In this document: positions 1 to 9,910 of the stretch, one piece after another
Layout: each line of letters begins with the position of its first letter
Position numbering within the stretch: position 1 is the stretch's first letter
DNA from: Ceratopteris richardii
Taxonomy: Eukaryota > Streptophyta > Polypodiopsida > Polypodiales > Pteridaceae
Assembly (NCBI GenBank): GCA_020310875.1
Contig: CM035420.1
Coordinates: 185,541,380 to 185,605,379, forward strand
DNA length: 64,000 bases
Reading direction: 5' to 3'
The notes under the pieces: generated by a model
Told to the model about the DNA's origin: nothing
Databases searched by the model: none
What the model saw: the letters and a program-made list of their open reading frames with translations, nothing else
Program-made: the position numbers and the translations under genes

Positions 1-649
1 CTTTAGACGTCGATCAGCACTACGTGGACTACCCAACAGCACCCTTTACATGGATGAGGACCTCACGAGGATGCAGGTAGCACACCGACGCGCTTGCATG
101 CCACAGATACTCCAGGTGCGTCGAGAGGGGAGGAAGGCCTTTTAACATGATGGTAAGGTCTTCATAGATGGACACCCTATCAAATAGGGCCACGTGGCCT
201 ATGAGACATCACCACACTAGGAGGCACCACTCAAAGGAGTGGTATGGAACTGCTGGAGCACTTTGGACGCGACAAGACAAACTTGAGGAGATCCTCGAGA
301 CATGACTTTTCTTGCATCACCGAGATGCACAAGAGCCCAGAGAGACGGCTCCCTCATATAGAAGGCTTCCAGTGGGCATCCACATTCAGGACCACGATGC
401 GACAGAGTGCAGCACAAGGATCAGGAGGTAAGGAGGTGTCACCATCATATTCAGACATGAGCTACAGGGTAGGATCCACATCATCAGCCGAGACGAGGAG
501 GCACGATACAATACATATGTGTACGCTTGGAGATAGCAGCAGAGAGCTGTATCTACATAGTCATTTGCTACTTCCCACCACGAGGATCCCGATACTCTGG
601 ACATGACTGGGAGGAGCCACCCAGAGATAGTGACACCCTAGACTGCACT

Positions 650-1070
650 CTCAGAGAAGATACTACACTATAGCACTTTGGGTGAGGTCTTCCTTATGGG
701 GGACTTCAATGGACGCAAAGTCACACCAGTGTGAGTCATATGATATGGAGCAGTCACTGATCATGCAGAGAAGAGGACCAGAGGAGACAAGGACCAGCCG
801 AATATCTACAGACATAGGCCAAGACACCACAGGCTACGGCAGACACCTACTCGAGCTTGGAAGTCGACACCATCTCGTTATTTACAACGGGATGCACAGA
901 TGGCCAGGATCAGGCAGATTGACATGCATTCCACATGGAGGCAACGAGAGCTAAGTCGACTACATCTTAGGTACCCTGTATGGGGCATCGCTCATCACTT
1001 CACTTGGTATTGGTAGATGTCCACTCGGAGCTGATCACACTTTTATCACTCTCACACTCTAATCTCCCCT
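650..1070 (+). pseudogene. LINE endonuclease (EEP) remnant
   Basis: One frame shows F-L-M-G-D-F-N-G-R near 690-718, the catalytic D-x-N motif of LINE apurinic-like endonucleases. After a frame change come V-D-Y-I-L-G near 957-975 and G-A-D-H-T-F-I near 1,030-1,050, which matches the final S-D-H motif with Ser replaced by Ala. The enzyme would nick target DNA for target-primed reverse transcription. Frame changes and stops show that it is dead. The assignment rests on motif order and spacing only. Confidence 0.65.
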
Positions 1071-1672
1071 TCCACTACACCCTCTCCCACGTACCATGCC
1101 ACATACCACAATACACTTCACGCGCAAGCTCTCATATGTCTACGTACACCATTTACACACCCGCCTACTCTCACTAGATCCACTCTCACCTCTGGACACA
1201 CTCACCTCCCAGATCACCACCATCCTACACGACTCAGCTCTAGACAGTTTCCCCCACCACACATGTACACCCACCACGCAAAGGGTCCATGCCCCAAAAC
1301 CGATGGTATGATGATGGGTGTCGGGCGCTATGGAAGCAGCTACAAGCAGCAGAGCATACTTGGGAGATTACACACACATAGGCACAGCGCCGCATGCAGC
1401 ACCGCACATGTCAAAAGAGGTGAGAATGGGAGGAGAGACAGTATTGGGACATTTATCACTTGCTCATGAGCTGAGACAGTGCAGTAGCATGAGCCGAGAC
1501 AGTGCAATAGCATGGAGACACTTTAGAGATCTAGAGGAGACAGCTAACATCCATTCGAGAGCCAGACACATGGCACAAATATGCGCGCAGTCTATACCAA
1601 ATTCAAGACCAGCCACCCATCCCAAGGCCACACAACTCACTCCCTACCACCTCTCACTTCTTTACACCCCAA

Positions 1673-2660
1673 ATGGTGAGCCGTGCGATCACTCACTTAC
1701 AACATGGCAAAGCCAGTGACCACTTAGGTCTACAGGCAAAGCATCTCATCTACGGGTGCACGATTCTAGCACCACTAGTAGCCCACCTCTTCAACCGAGC
1801 ACTGGTTGAGGGGTTCCCTGACTCATGGACCGAGCACACCATAGTGCCCATACATAAGTTAGGTGATGTTATGGATCCAGCTACATACCGGACGATCATG
1901 ATTGGCCCCACATTGGCCAAGCTATATGGGGCAGTACTAGAGACACAATTGAGCAACCTCGCCAAGGGGAAGGGTATCAGAGCTCCAGGATAGGCAGGAT
2001 TCAGACGAGATTACTCTACCATAGACCACATCTTTGCTTTGAGATGCCTGATCGACCAGGCTCGAGTGAGGAAACAGAGATTATATTGTTGCTTTGTGGA
2101 CTTTCGCAAAGCCTTCGACACTGTCCCAAAGGAGAGACTCTTCAGATGCCTACTCGACATCAAGGCTCTAGATGATATGGGGGATCTACGCCTTATATGA
2201 GAGAGTATCAGGTAGAGTGAGATGTCCCGGCAGCCTATCAAATTCACTTGCTAGCACCATAGGGGTGAAGCAAGGGTGCCCTCTCTCACTTACACTTTTT
2301 GGGCTATACATTGATGAGATAGTGGACTTCATACAGTAGCAAGGAGGGGATGGCATTGAGGTACGAGGGACCATGGTCCATATTCTTTTATATGCTGATG
2401 ATATTGTCTTGGTTTCAGAGTCTGAAGAGGGTCTACAACATCATTTACATGGTCTAGACCACTTCTGCACACATAGAGGGCTATTAGTGAATCTTGGTAA
2501 AACCAAGGTTCTGATCTTTCATACATCAGCGCAAGTGAGGAGGCAGAGTTCTTTCACAACAGGAGGCAGATCCATCGAGGTAGTGAGCTCATATGTATAT
2601 CTGGGTGTGACGTTCACAGCAACCTCCGGGACTTTCTCCATGTCTCAAGCAGCTTGAGAT
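1673..2660 (+). pseudogene. LINE reverse transcriptase remnant
   Basis: An open piece at 1,673-1,993 contains G-K-A-S-D-H-L-G-L and a P-A-T-Y-R-T-I motif, which correspond to RT fingers motifs of LINEs (usually G-K-S-P-G-x-D-G and W-R-P-I). After a stop the same frame continues with A-G-F-R-R (motif 2a) and F-V-D-F-R-K-A-F-D-T-V-P (motif A, catalytic Asp). A later piece at 2,373-2,657 holds L-L-Y-A-D-D-I-V-L (motif C) and L-G-K-T-K-V-L-I-F (motif D). The G-x-x-Q-G-C-P-L-S equivalent reads G-V-K-Q-G-C-P-L-S near 2,262-2,290. The catalytic residues survive, but the frame is broken by stops near 1,991 and 2,200 and by shifts. It is therefore a pseudogene. Confidence 0.8.
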
Positions 2661-2965
2661 CGCATCACACGAGGATATGCAGCATTAGCTTTGATGGAGA
2701 GACAGTGCCACTAGGCCCACTTTCAAGAGCCCTGCACAAAGGGGTGGCTCTTCGACACTTTGGTCACGACTCACCCCCGCACTTATGTATGGAGCAGCCA
2801 TATGGGGGCAAGGGTTATCAGCATCAGCATGGACAGCGGTGGAGAGACCATAGGTTCTCATGATGGCCAGACTCATCCGCAGCAAACCCTCGGTAACCCA
2901 TGATATCGTAAGGGAAGAGCTTGCTGCACCACCAATGCTAGTAGAGGCACTCTTCTAGACAGTAT

Positions 2966-3065
2966 GCTTACTACACAGGATCCAGGGCATGGATAGAGTG
3001 CACATCACGTACAAAGCTTACTACACAGGATCCAGGGCATGGATAGAGTGCGCATCACGTACAGA
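2966..3065 (+). repeat. 50-bp tandem duplication inside the LINE
   Basis: Two 50-bp copies start at 2,966 and 3,016 (first bases gcttactacacaggatccag) and differ at very few positions. Because 50 is not a multiple of three, the duplication changes the frame of the LINE. The near-identity of the copies points to a recent local duplication relative to the decay of the element around it. Confidence 0.9.
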
Positions 3066-3189
3066 GCCTTCCAAGCATCACGTGACATGGCGTAAGCGGG
3101 GGACACCTCTTCATGGTATGCACAGACACGAGATTGGCTGTGTCAGGGGAGCACTAGATTGCTCTCTGACTACACTAGATAAGATTTCG

Positions 3190-3788
3190 GAAATATAGTT
3201 TTTGATTACAAGAACACCCCCGTAGGGAAAATGATACAAGGATATGTAATTGATACAAGATGTCCCACAACCCGAGACTGATAGGTATGGATAACTCCAC
3301 TAGAGATGATACAAGAGAACCCACAACCCGGGACCATAGGTATGGAATAAGATATCTCGATTACAAGAATTCCCTTCAGGGATATGAACTAGATACAAGA
3401 AATAACTAGAAAGGATCTCGTACTATGAGATTACAATAGGACAAGAAAGGATATCCACGATACAAGACTAGACAAGACTAGAGCAAGAGACAAGACTAGA
3501 ACTTGAACTAGAACTTGAAAGTACTTACTTGGTGATCACGACCCCTTGAGCTCCCAAGACTGGCATTGGCAAGACTGAGAATGAATGTGACCAACCCCTC
3601 CTCATATAGGTTTTCAAGGGCTGTTACGAGTTGATGATGTCATCGATGATGTCATCGACTGGAAACAAGACCTCCGGGTGTCAGAATTCAACAAATAGAC
3701 AATCGATCTGGGGGTTTTGCCATGTTCCGGACACAATGGAAGCATTGCTTTCCCCAAAATCTGATCCAATCATGAGATATAAAAAGTG
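3190..3788. other. Non-LINE segment splitting the LINE; GATACAAG-rich
   Basis: LINE coding similarity stops near 3,190 and resumes near 3,790. Between them lie about 600 bp without an ORF. The left half repeats gatacaag and tacaag words and two similar phrases containing cccacaacccg. The right half holds a direct repeat gatgtcatc (about 3,636-3,658). On the minus strand there is a CTATATGA box. It could be a solo LTR or a non-autonomous insertion; I could not identify matching ends or a target duplication. The LINE pieces on each side appear to overlap in protein content (R-D-W-L versus H-D-M-L), so two LINE copies abutting is an alternative. Confidence 0.4.
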
Positions 3789-3790
3789 AC

Positions 3791-4511
3791 ATGGAATCTA
3801 AGGTTCAAGATGGTTTTCTTTGTGTCCATGACATGCTAGCCCACCATGGACTTGACATAGACACACTACCACCGGTACGTTACGACTCCCACACCCCCAC
3901 CTACTCGCTCTCCCACGAGGACAATAATAGGATCATCCGTCAGGAGATATGGCATACATACATACAGAGGACATGGGTCAGCCCGAGAGATCCATTGCCA
4001 CGGAAAATGCTCTACTATCGTGAGCATTTCCTAGAGATCTCAGATCAGGGTTTCATTGAGACCCCACGTTACATGGGGGTCAAGATCGAGAAAGGTCGGG
4101 CAAGAGGAGTCCTCCCGAGAGGAGAGGTGGTGCCGAGTTTGCAATACAGAGATAGAGACCGAGGAGCACTTGATTACGAGATGCCCAACATACTTGGACC
4201 TACGAGCACAGTTCCAGATTCAGGAGTCACTCCAGTTGTGCATGACCATAGGAGACCAGCGGAGGGTGGGTCGCTATATCACGGCAGCATATTAGAGACG
4301 AGAGCAGATGCTTCAGCCCACACGTGAGACACAGACAGGTACCCAGCAGACTACTACTCAGTTCTTTCCGCAACTTGAGCCACATCAGACACACCAACCT
4401 CCCAAAGGCATAGGGCTCACGCTCGAGCAGGCAGCGGCACAGAGAGTGCGATGCAGACTGGGTACCGATGACCAGGACTTTATCATGAGGACATCTCTCG
4501 CATCAGGATAG
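3791..4511 (+). pseudogene. LINE C-terminal region with zinc knuckle
   Basis: An ORF at 3,791-4,327 and overlapping pieces at 4,056-4,295 and 4,308-4,511 carry the LINE tail. The hallmark is C-R-V-C-N followed by E-E-H-L-I and R-C-P in the 4,056-4,295 frame, the C-x2-C-x8-H-x4-C knuckle found after the RT in many LINEs. The frame changes within the region. Upstream residues (R-Q-E-I-W...T-Y-I-Q-R-T-W) read like the LINE thumb/linker region. Non-functional. Confidence 0.6.
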
Positions 4512-4885
4512 CACACGATCACATGATGGAGCATCAGCGCACCACCACCACTTGGGTCGCCCTCTTGCAAGAGGTGTTGAGTCCACCCTCCTCCACCCAT
4601 TTGTACCAATAGGGTATACATATTCACTCCCACAAAAGTCCCCATGTAGTAGGTGGCCATTATCTACGGAGTCAGAGCCACGCTCCCCCACACACTGCTC
4701 TATCTCCACTACTCCATCATTGCTAGGTACACCATCATCTTGCTGTTTTCAGCCTACATAGTTCTTTTTTTGTAGTGAGTACTTTTCTTTTCATCGATAC
4801 ACTGATATGACCACACTTGTACATGGTTTTGTCTCATAGGCCAAGTTTGGCCTTTTGGTAGACATTAATATGACTTTTTCTTTCT

Positions 4886-5109
<224 letters not shown>

Positions 5110-5600
5110 ATATCTAGCTTCCACTTAAGACAATGAACTGAGAAAAAGAAAGAGACGTCGATCATTGAACCTAGGCGAAGAGGAGGAGGTAGAGAAGTGC
5201 TGAGGAGGAACTGATATATCCCATACACATAGAATTTCACGGAGCTAACACCTTTATATACTGCAAAACGTCTTTTTTCCTCATGTATCCAAAGAGGAGA
5301 GGAAGGATCCTCCTATCCTTATCTCCCAAAAACTTCCTTGCTCTAACACCAAGTAGGACATATCCGAGTTAACTTTCTTTCACTCTCCTACCAACATTAA
5401 ATAGTCCTTGCTTCCATACAACTCTAAAACAATCTATAAGGTCCATATACCCCTCGTATGGCTACTTGGTTCATGTGCAAGGACCTTGGCTCTCCCAAGC
5501 TCTAGCCCTTGACCCATTAGAGTTTTTGACCAATGCAAAGAGACAAATGGTAAACTATCACGGCCTAAATGAATATAAAAAATGTCAGTTAAATCACATT
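5110..5600. other. No gene recognised
   Basis: About 490 bp of AT-rich sequence after the microsatellite. I see no long ORF, repeat structure or conserved motif. Confidence 0.5.
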
Positions 5601-5843
5601 AAAAGACAAAAAAAGGTACTTCAATCTCGAATTGCAATAGATCTAAACCTGAAATTAATCAAAGTCATTTTCTACTTCTACCTAGGTATCTAAAGAGTTT
5701 AAGTTACTAAACAAATCTTGTAGGAGATCTACAATTAAAAACATATGCGGTATATAGGCGCCAATTTTTTTCATGCACCTATTCCAATTCTTGCCTATGA
5801 CACCAGCACAACTGTGCCTAGCGTGCCATCTTCTACTATGACA

Positions 5844-5856
5844 TGGTATCAGAGTC
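5844..5856 (+). promoter_or_regulatory. Primer binding site, tRNA-iMet type
   Basis: The bases tggtatcagagtc match the common plant copia primer site (TGGTATCAGAGC) apart from the last positions. They follow directly after a CA-ending LTR remnant, as expected for minus-strand DNA priming. Confidence 0.75.
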
Positions 5857-7889
5857 AATTTTTTCCGATGCACCTATTTCACACTCTTCCGTACAGCGAT
5901 TGTGACGTTGATGGTGCCGACACTCTATTTTTGAGGCAGATTACACCTAGTGCTCCAGACTCTTCGTGCCTTGCAGACTCTCTCGCCATATGTGGAGATG
6001 CTCTTGCCACATATGTACTCGCCACCCAGTCTTGCTGCTCCTCCTTTCAAGATCGAATCAATGCCAACTCACTCTCCTCCTGCTCTGGCCCATCCACTGC
6101 ATTTTGGGTCTCACCTTGTGCCCCAAAACTTGCATGCGGCCCCTCAACCCTTGCTATCTTCCTTTCTCCATGCAGCTCGTCTGTAGATGGACAGACTATT
6201 CAGCCCCCACCTCACAAATGGAGTCACTCTTTCTCAGTGCAAGCTGGTGCATGAACACGACAAGGCAAATATCTACCTCCATGGCCACATTTTTTGGGCA
6301 CATGTTCTGCCCCATACATAGCCCATGGAGATGGCCAGTATCTCTTCTCCCGACGACCATCCTGCATATGGGCTTGATCAACCCAACACTGCTCTCAATT
6401 CTGCTGTGGATAGCCACAGATGCCAACAGTCCGGTGGTAAAGCCAACACTATTTTCAACCCCGCAGTTCAAGGCATCCAACCAGCTACCACCATTGCCCA
6501 TCTTAAAAGGCGACCCATCTCTTTTTCCGATAATCATGCCCCTGCTGTAGCCACAGATCCTCCCAGTGGTGACACGCACCAAGAACCTTCCGCTCAGCTT
6601 CACATACCCAGTGCAGTCTTTACATTGTCTGGCACTTTCGTGGATCATTTGGAGTCCCTTCCTGGGACCTGAGCCATGTTCAACAGGTTTCCTGTTGCAA
6701 ATAGAGAGAAAGACACTTCGTAAGATCAAAGCAGGATTTACACATTTGAATATAGTGCCTGCGCAAAACTGTTCAGGTCCCACCATGCAGTTGGGGGGCA
6801 TCAAACAAGCCACCGCATGAATGCAGCTGAGGATGCCCTCATCAGCACCCCTGCTTACCAAATGGCATCGACAGATTTCAATAAAGATAGAGATCTTCCT
6901 CCTGCACATGATTTCCAGATGGTCATGCATCCCCAAAGGTCTGCCGCTCAGTATTCCTGATATGCATTTGAAGCATATCAGGAGCTCAACCATCAATCTT
7001 GAGCAGCTACCCATCATCGCACTAACATCTGTATACTACCTGCAGAATGAGAATATCTTGCTGTCATGCTTCGTTCACCTTTCCTCCTCGGCAACATCAA
7101 GTCCTGTCAAATTACAGTATATCACTCCCGGATTAATTGCAGACACTACATACCAAGGCAATAGCCCTTCCTAGAGAACCCTATGGTGCCATTGACAGAA
7201 GAACTGAAGCTTTCACATCTAAAATCTTTTGGCCCACCACATTTCAATTCACTAGCTCCTCCCTGATGGACTCCTAGTTGCATCAAGCCAGTTAACCTTA
7301 CAGGAAGCAATTTGATGTTTCCCACCCCAAATATTGCAGTAATGGCGCAATTTCTAATGTGGCAACTCAAAACCTTTGGACGATTAACAGAGATTAACCA
7401 TAGTCCATCAAATCAGCCAACAGGAAACGATACCCAATTGCAGTTCATTACAAACAAGTTTGTAATGCATGCTGTAGATGCAGAAACACTTCAAACTACC
7501 AAGAAACCACTTCACTTCATATGGACGCACAACAAACCAATGATCTACACAGCCAGATGCTTCATCTAAACTTCTTATTTTCACTGCCTGGTCTCAGACA
7601 TGCACCTTTTCACCCAGGCATTCACGCATGCTGCATCTCTCATCTTGAGGAGGGTGTAATAGTCAGATATCCATCCATGAGCAATGCAGCTTCAAGCAAG
7701 TGTCAACAACAGACAGTCAAACGAAGCAAGTCCACTTCAATCTATATCAGTCAAAAGTTTCCGATACAGAAACAGTTACGCTCAATCTTTCAGTCACCCG
7801 CTCTTTTATTCCTAAGCTCATAGTTTCCAAGGCACATTACGTCGTACTGTAATCGAACTGATTTTGTAGCCCTACAATTTGGAGGGGTG

Positions 7890-8122
7890 TGTTGGAAATA
7901 ACAAATTGTAACGCTATTGACAACGTAGCTTCATAGGTCTATACCATGACATTCATAGGAATCCGGATGACATTCATAGGAATCCATACTCAACTGTGCG
8001 ACAACCAACTACACGTGTATATAACTATCATCTTGATTGAATGTAAGAGTGCAGTATAACAGACAGTTACTAACTACGACGCACACGCGTCTATGTCTGG
8101 TGTGCCATCTTCTACTCTGACA
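7890..8122 (+). repeat. 3' LTR of the pol-less copia relic
   Basis: Starts TGTTGG right after the purine run ggaggggtg (7,881-7,889) and ends at CA in tctactctgaca. About 233 bp. It contains a short internal direct repeat (catgacattcataggaatcc-like, about 7,946-7,988) and a TATATAAC box near 8,018. Its last ~35 bp are part of the four-copy tandem array that follows. Confidence 0.65.
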
Positions 8123-8505
8123 TCAGTCACAGCATGCTTCTTGTCTCTTACTTGTTTGAAAGTTGGAAACTTGTCCTACTAACATACTAACTAACTTGTC
8201 CAACGCGTCTGTGTCTGGTGTGCCATCTTCTACTCTGACATCAGTCACAGCATGCTACTTGTCTCATACTTGTTTGAAAGTTGGAAAATTGTCCTACTAA
8301 CGCGTCTGTGTCTGGTGTGCCATCTTCTACTCTGACATCAGTCACAGCATGCTTCTTGTCTCTTGCTTGTTTAAAAGTTGGAAATTTGTCCTACGACGCC
8401 AACACATCTGTGTCTAGTGTGCCATCTTCTACTCTGACATCAGTCACAGCATGCTTCTTGTCTCTTACTTGTTTGAAAGTTGGAATTGTCCTACTTGTCG
8501 ATGCA
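8087..8505 (+). repeat. Four ~100-bp tandem copies across the LTR end
   Basis: Units start near 8,087, 8,205, 8,302 and 8,404 (spacing 118, 97 and 102 bp). Each begins with gcgtctgtgtctggtgtgcc or a close variant and carries the LTR terminus plus ~70 bp of flanking DNA (tcagtcacagcatgc...). The ORF at 8,281-8,508 is made of this repeat and is not a gene. Confidence 0.9.
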
Positions 8506-8520
8506 TAGATGATAGTCATT

Positions 8521-8757
8521 CCAATGTATTCACTTCATCTCCGAGGTTCAGAGATACCCGAAGGAGAAATTTGACAGATGCAACATCAAAGAGCTACTTC
8601 AAGTAGAAGGTAAACGAGTTGTTTCCCCTTTTTTGAATCATTCCAATATATCGTAGGGGTTCAAAAATAGCTCGACAAGAAGTGCAACACGAAGGAATTA
8701 CTTGAGGTAGAAGATGACGGAATTTATTTCCCATGTAAAGTTGAATAGAGGTCTGGA
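8521..8757. other. Two related ~115-bp segments downstream of the UGT exon
   Basis: Segments starting near 8,526 and 8,637 share cattccaat, a gag(g)ttcaaaaata-like stretch, gcaac-a, and tacttcaag/tacttgaggtagaag words. They look like a diverged tandem duplication. On the minus strand this is where the rest of the UGT gene should lie; I see no UGT coding sequence here, so it may be intron or post-breakpoint DNA. Confidence 0.45.
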
Positions 8758-8759
8758 TA

Positions 8760-9407
8760 CTAACTGGGCAGAGGGAGAAGGCCTCTCGACATTACTTCTG
8801 GCAGGTGAATTAGCATGGTGTATACGCTAGCACTTCCCGTCCAAAAATCGACCCTACGAATACCAAATCTGTCCGCCATGTCCTGTGTAATTACAAATGT
8901 GTCGGAGATCATGCAGCAGACTGGGGGCCAACCCGATGAGAACAGCTTTTCATCTTTCGATCTCCCGGATCCAGTTTCGGTCGAATCCACGGCTGATGTG
9001 TGCATATCATGCCAGGTTGGCAGAGATGATCGAGCGGAAAGATCAGAAAGTAGCCGTTCTACGGCATTTTGAGTCACAATCAAGGATCTAGCATTCTCCG
9101 AGAAGCTTGGGATTACGTGCTCCTCAGTGGGCAGCCCGTCGTCTACGACATAAATACGCAAGGATTCGGGAAGGTGATCAAAACTACAACGCTTTACAGC
9201 AAGAGCGTGGTAGCGAGCAGGAAATGCGAATGAAACGAGAACGTGCTTGTGAGAGGCCAGGAGTTTGGCGAAACGGAACATGGGGTTTACATGGCCTTCA
9301 CCTGCAAAGGGGGCCATGACCACATGGCGATGGTCACAAAATCTCGAAGTAGAAGTTTCATCAGGCGTGGAGCTGTCGGGAGAGAACGCCATGAAAAATT
9401 CCTTCAC
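8760..9407 (-). CDS. UDP-glycosyltransferase, N-terminal half (family 1 GT)
   Basis: The 215-residue frame matches the N-terminal, acceptor-binding domain of plant family 1 UDP-glycosyltransferases, cytosolic enzymes that transfer sugar from UDP-sugar to small molecules. Residues 28-42 give H-V-V-M-A-P-F followed by G-H-V-N-P; His28 is the expected catalytic base. The S-D-T-F at about residues 168-171 supplies the partner Asp, after a Ser/Asp-rich insertion (about 127-158) longer than usual. T-Q-D-M-A-D-R-F-G-I and F-W-T-G-S-A-S near 174-194 are typical. Family members are about 450-500 residues, so the UDP-sugar (PSPG) half is absent. The frame ends at a TAG that overlaps a possible splice donor (GTTAGT), so this may be exon 1 of a spliced gene, or a truncated gene. 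Met1 is the most upstream start; Met6 is an alternative. Confidence 0.8.
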   Translation of the reverse strand: MKEFFMAFSPDSSTPDETSTSRFCDHRHVVMAPFAGEGHVNPMFRFAKLLASHKHVLVSFAFPARYHALAVKRCSFDHLPESLRIYVVDDGLPTEEHVIPSFSENARSLIVTQNAVERLLSDLSARSSLPTWHDMHTSAVDSTETGSGRSKDEKLFSSGWPPVCCMISDTFVITQDMADRFGIRRVDFWTGSASVYTMLIHLPEVMSRGLLPLPS

Positions 9408-9711
9408 CGAGCGAAAAACTCCACTGATGGTGTAGTGCTGTCAAAATCCAAAGCAAAGTTGACAGCTGCAGCGAGTGCAAGCGGACAGGATGCAGACAAT
9501 AAAAAATTATCTCAAAACCGCATCCCCAAATAGCCCCGCGTCCCCAAATAGCCATGGCTCTCTCTGAACTCATAAAATTTCAACTTGCTGCGCGAGGCAG
9601 CACGTCTCTCGAGTAGTGACCGTCACTATTGGGTGACGATTCACGAACCATGTGTCATGGTCTCGGAGGCAAGCATAAATGCACTAGTTTTTAAAAATGG
9701 AGCTTCGGCCC
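9408..9711. other. Upstream region of the UGT exon
   Basis: About 300 bp between the UGT start (minus strand) and the L1 target duplication. A promoter is expected here for the UGT. A short repeated phrase ccccaaatagcc occurs at about 9,523 and 9,543. No clear TATA box or other gene was found. Confidence 0.4.
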
Positions 9712-9726
9712 AACCCTGAGTTTAAG
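9712..9726. repeat. L1 target-site duplication, left copy
   Basis: The 15-mer aaccctgagtttaag is repeated exactly at 15,396-15,410 just after the poly-A tail, marking the insertion ends of the L1 element. Confidence 0.93.
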
Positions 9727-9910
9727 GAGGAGAAATCAAGATAGGTGCAAAAGACGCAGAATTAGTCGAAGGCATGTCTCTCTAGGGTTTGCATGTCTGT
9801 CTTCGGACTCCTCTCCGTGGACCAGTCCTTCTTCCCGTGCGCCCTCCCCCTGTCAAGGGGGGGTTCGCGCCTTTGCTCTAGGTCGTGTCTCTTGGTCTGA
9901 CAGTTCTCCA

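Larger units (their letters stand above)
1..4760 (+). mobile_element. Decayed non-LTR retrotransposon (LINE), non-L1 type
   Basis: Plus-strand remains of a LINE run from the window edge to about 4.76 kb, so the 5' end is not seen. Pieces appear in the expected order: an endonuclease segment with M-G-D-F-N-G (about 695-715) and V-D-Y-I-L (about 957-972), a reverse transcriptase with F-V-D-F-R-K-A-F-D (about 2,095-2,125) and Y-A-D-D (about 2,392-2,405), and a C-terminal C-x2-C...H...C knuckle (about 4,130-4,180). The reading frame changes many times and several stops interrupt it, so no functional protein is possible. The RT style (V-D-F-R-K-A-F-D-T-V-P) differs from the L1 element at 9.7 kb and suggests a Jockey/RTE-like clade; I cannot place it more finely without a tree. 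Confidence 0.8.
5600..8122 (+). mobile_element. Pol-less copia-type LTR element relic
   Basis: An initiator-Met tRNA-type primer site (5,844-5,856) and a purine tract with a TGTTGG LTR start (7,881-7,895) bracket about 2 kb of internal sequence. The last ~25 bp before the primer site match the end of the 3' LTR (gtgccatcttctact), but the rest of the expected 5' LTR is not recognisable. The internal region has only short ORFs with no RT, integrase, protease or zinc knuckle that I can see. A LARD- or TRIM-like non-autonomous copia derivative fits best. The strong divergence of the two ends suggests an old copy; many breaks. Confidence 0.6.

Noticed and set aside
6196-7017. 273-aa minus-strand ORF in the pol-less copia relic
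   Set aside because: No known motif, composition not protein-like, and antisense to the element; probably chance.
9107-9533. Plus-strand ORFs overlapping the UGT exon
   Set aside because: Antisense shadows of a clear UGT reading frame.
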